A stretch of DNA of 64,000 bases from Casuarina equisetifolia (lineage: Eukaryota; Streptophyta; Magnoliopsida; Fagales; Casuarinaceae): positions 12,116,316-12,180,315 of the forward strand of contig CM052362.1 of the NCBI GenBank assembly GCA_028551475.1, written 5' to 3'. The notes beneath the pieces are model-generated. The model ran no database searches. It saw nothing but the letters and a program-made list of their open reading frames with translations, and was not told where the DNA came from. The translations under genes and the position numbers were made by a program. Position 1 is the first letter of the stretch; each line of letters starts with the position of its first letter. Below are positions 63,875 to 64,000 of this stretch, one piece after another.

Positions 63875-64000
63875 CTAAGCGGAGATTAAGAAAAATTAGA
63901 ACAGAGACTTGGAAGAAGTAAAAAAAAAAAAAGGAATTCAAAATGTTTTCCTATACATATAAGTGTTAAGGAGGCATGCAAAGATGAGATATCCAAATCT

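Overview
This is nuclear DNA of a flowering plant, most likely a woody eudicot. Gene density is low, introns are AT-rich with GT-AG borders, microsatellites are common, and the recognisable genes are plant-specific or plant-type: VIT iron transporters, a SOLO DANCERS cyclin, a long P-class PPR protein, CCZ1 and a BPA1-type RRM protein. There are no operons or bacterial signals. The species cannot be fixed from the sequence alone.

Layout. 1-4.3 kb: no gene seen. 4.3-6.2 and 13.2-15.2 kb (minus): two tandem vacuolar iron transporter genes with the same four-exon structure, about 7 kb apart. 20.2-23.2 kb (minus): the Sm core protein SmD2 gene, apparently lacking its last exon. Its long 5'-leader intron carries three related C/D-box snoRNAs, and its promoter has telo-box and Site II motifs. 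24-26.5 kb: decayed copia-type retrotransposon, a direct repeat and a CACTA-like end. 27.0-33.0 kb (minus): complete nine-exon CCZ1, reconstructed to 509 codons. 34.7-36.0 kb (plus): intronless MAPKKK-like kinase with a repetitive C-terminal tail, divergent from CCZ1. 37.0-37.8 kb (minus): coiled-coil protein fragment with an in-frame stop. 39.8-43.0 kb: large inverted repeat made of two tail-to-tail LTR-element fragments. 44.0-48.9 kb (plus): complete seven-exon SDS meiotic cyclin. 50.5-52.0 kb (minus): broken BPA1-like copy. 56.6-59.1 kb (minus): intronless 841-residue PPR protein. 59.8-61.2 kb: minisatellite of about 110 bp units. 62.5-63.9 kb (minus): 3' part of an intact-looking BPA1-like gene running off the window.

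How it fits together. The strongest unexpected signal is that about 0.7 kb of promoter and 5' leader upstream of the kinase (shared with divergent CCZ1) is duplicated directly upstream of the SDS cyclin, ending near the SDS start codon. Both copies keep a TATA box and MSA-like AACGG motifs of the kind associated with G2/M genes. In the kinase copy, the ATG equivalent to the SDS start now opens an overlapping upstream ORF. The SmD2 locus is a second unit of interest, because an mRNA-splicing gene appears to share its promoter with rRNA-modification snoRNAs. All exon borders were placed by reading splice sites and keeping the frame by eye. No alignments or database searches were run.
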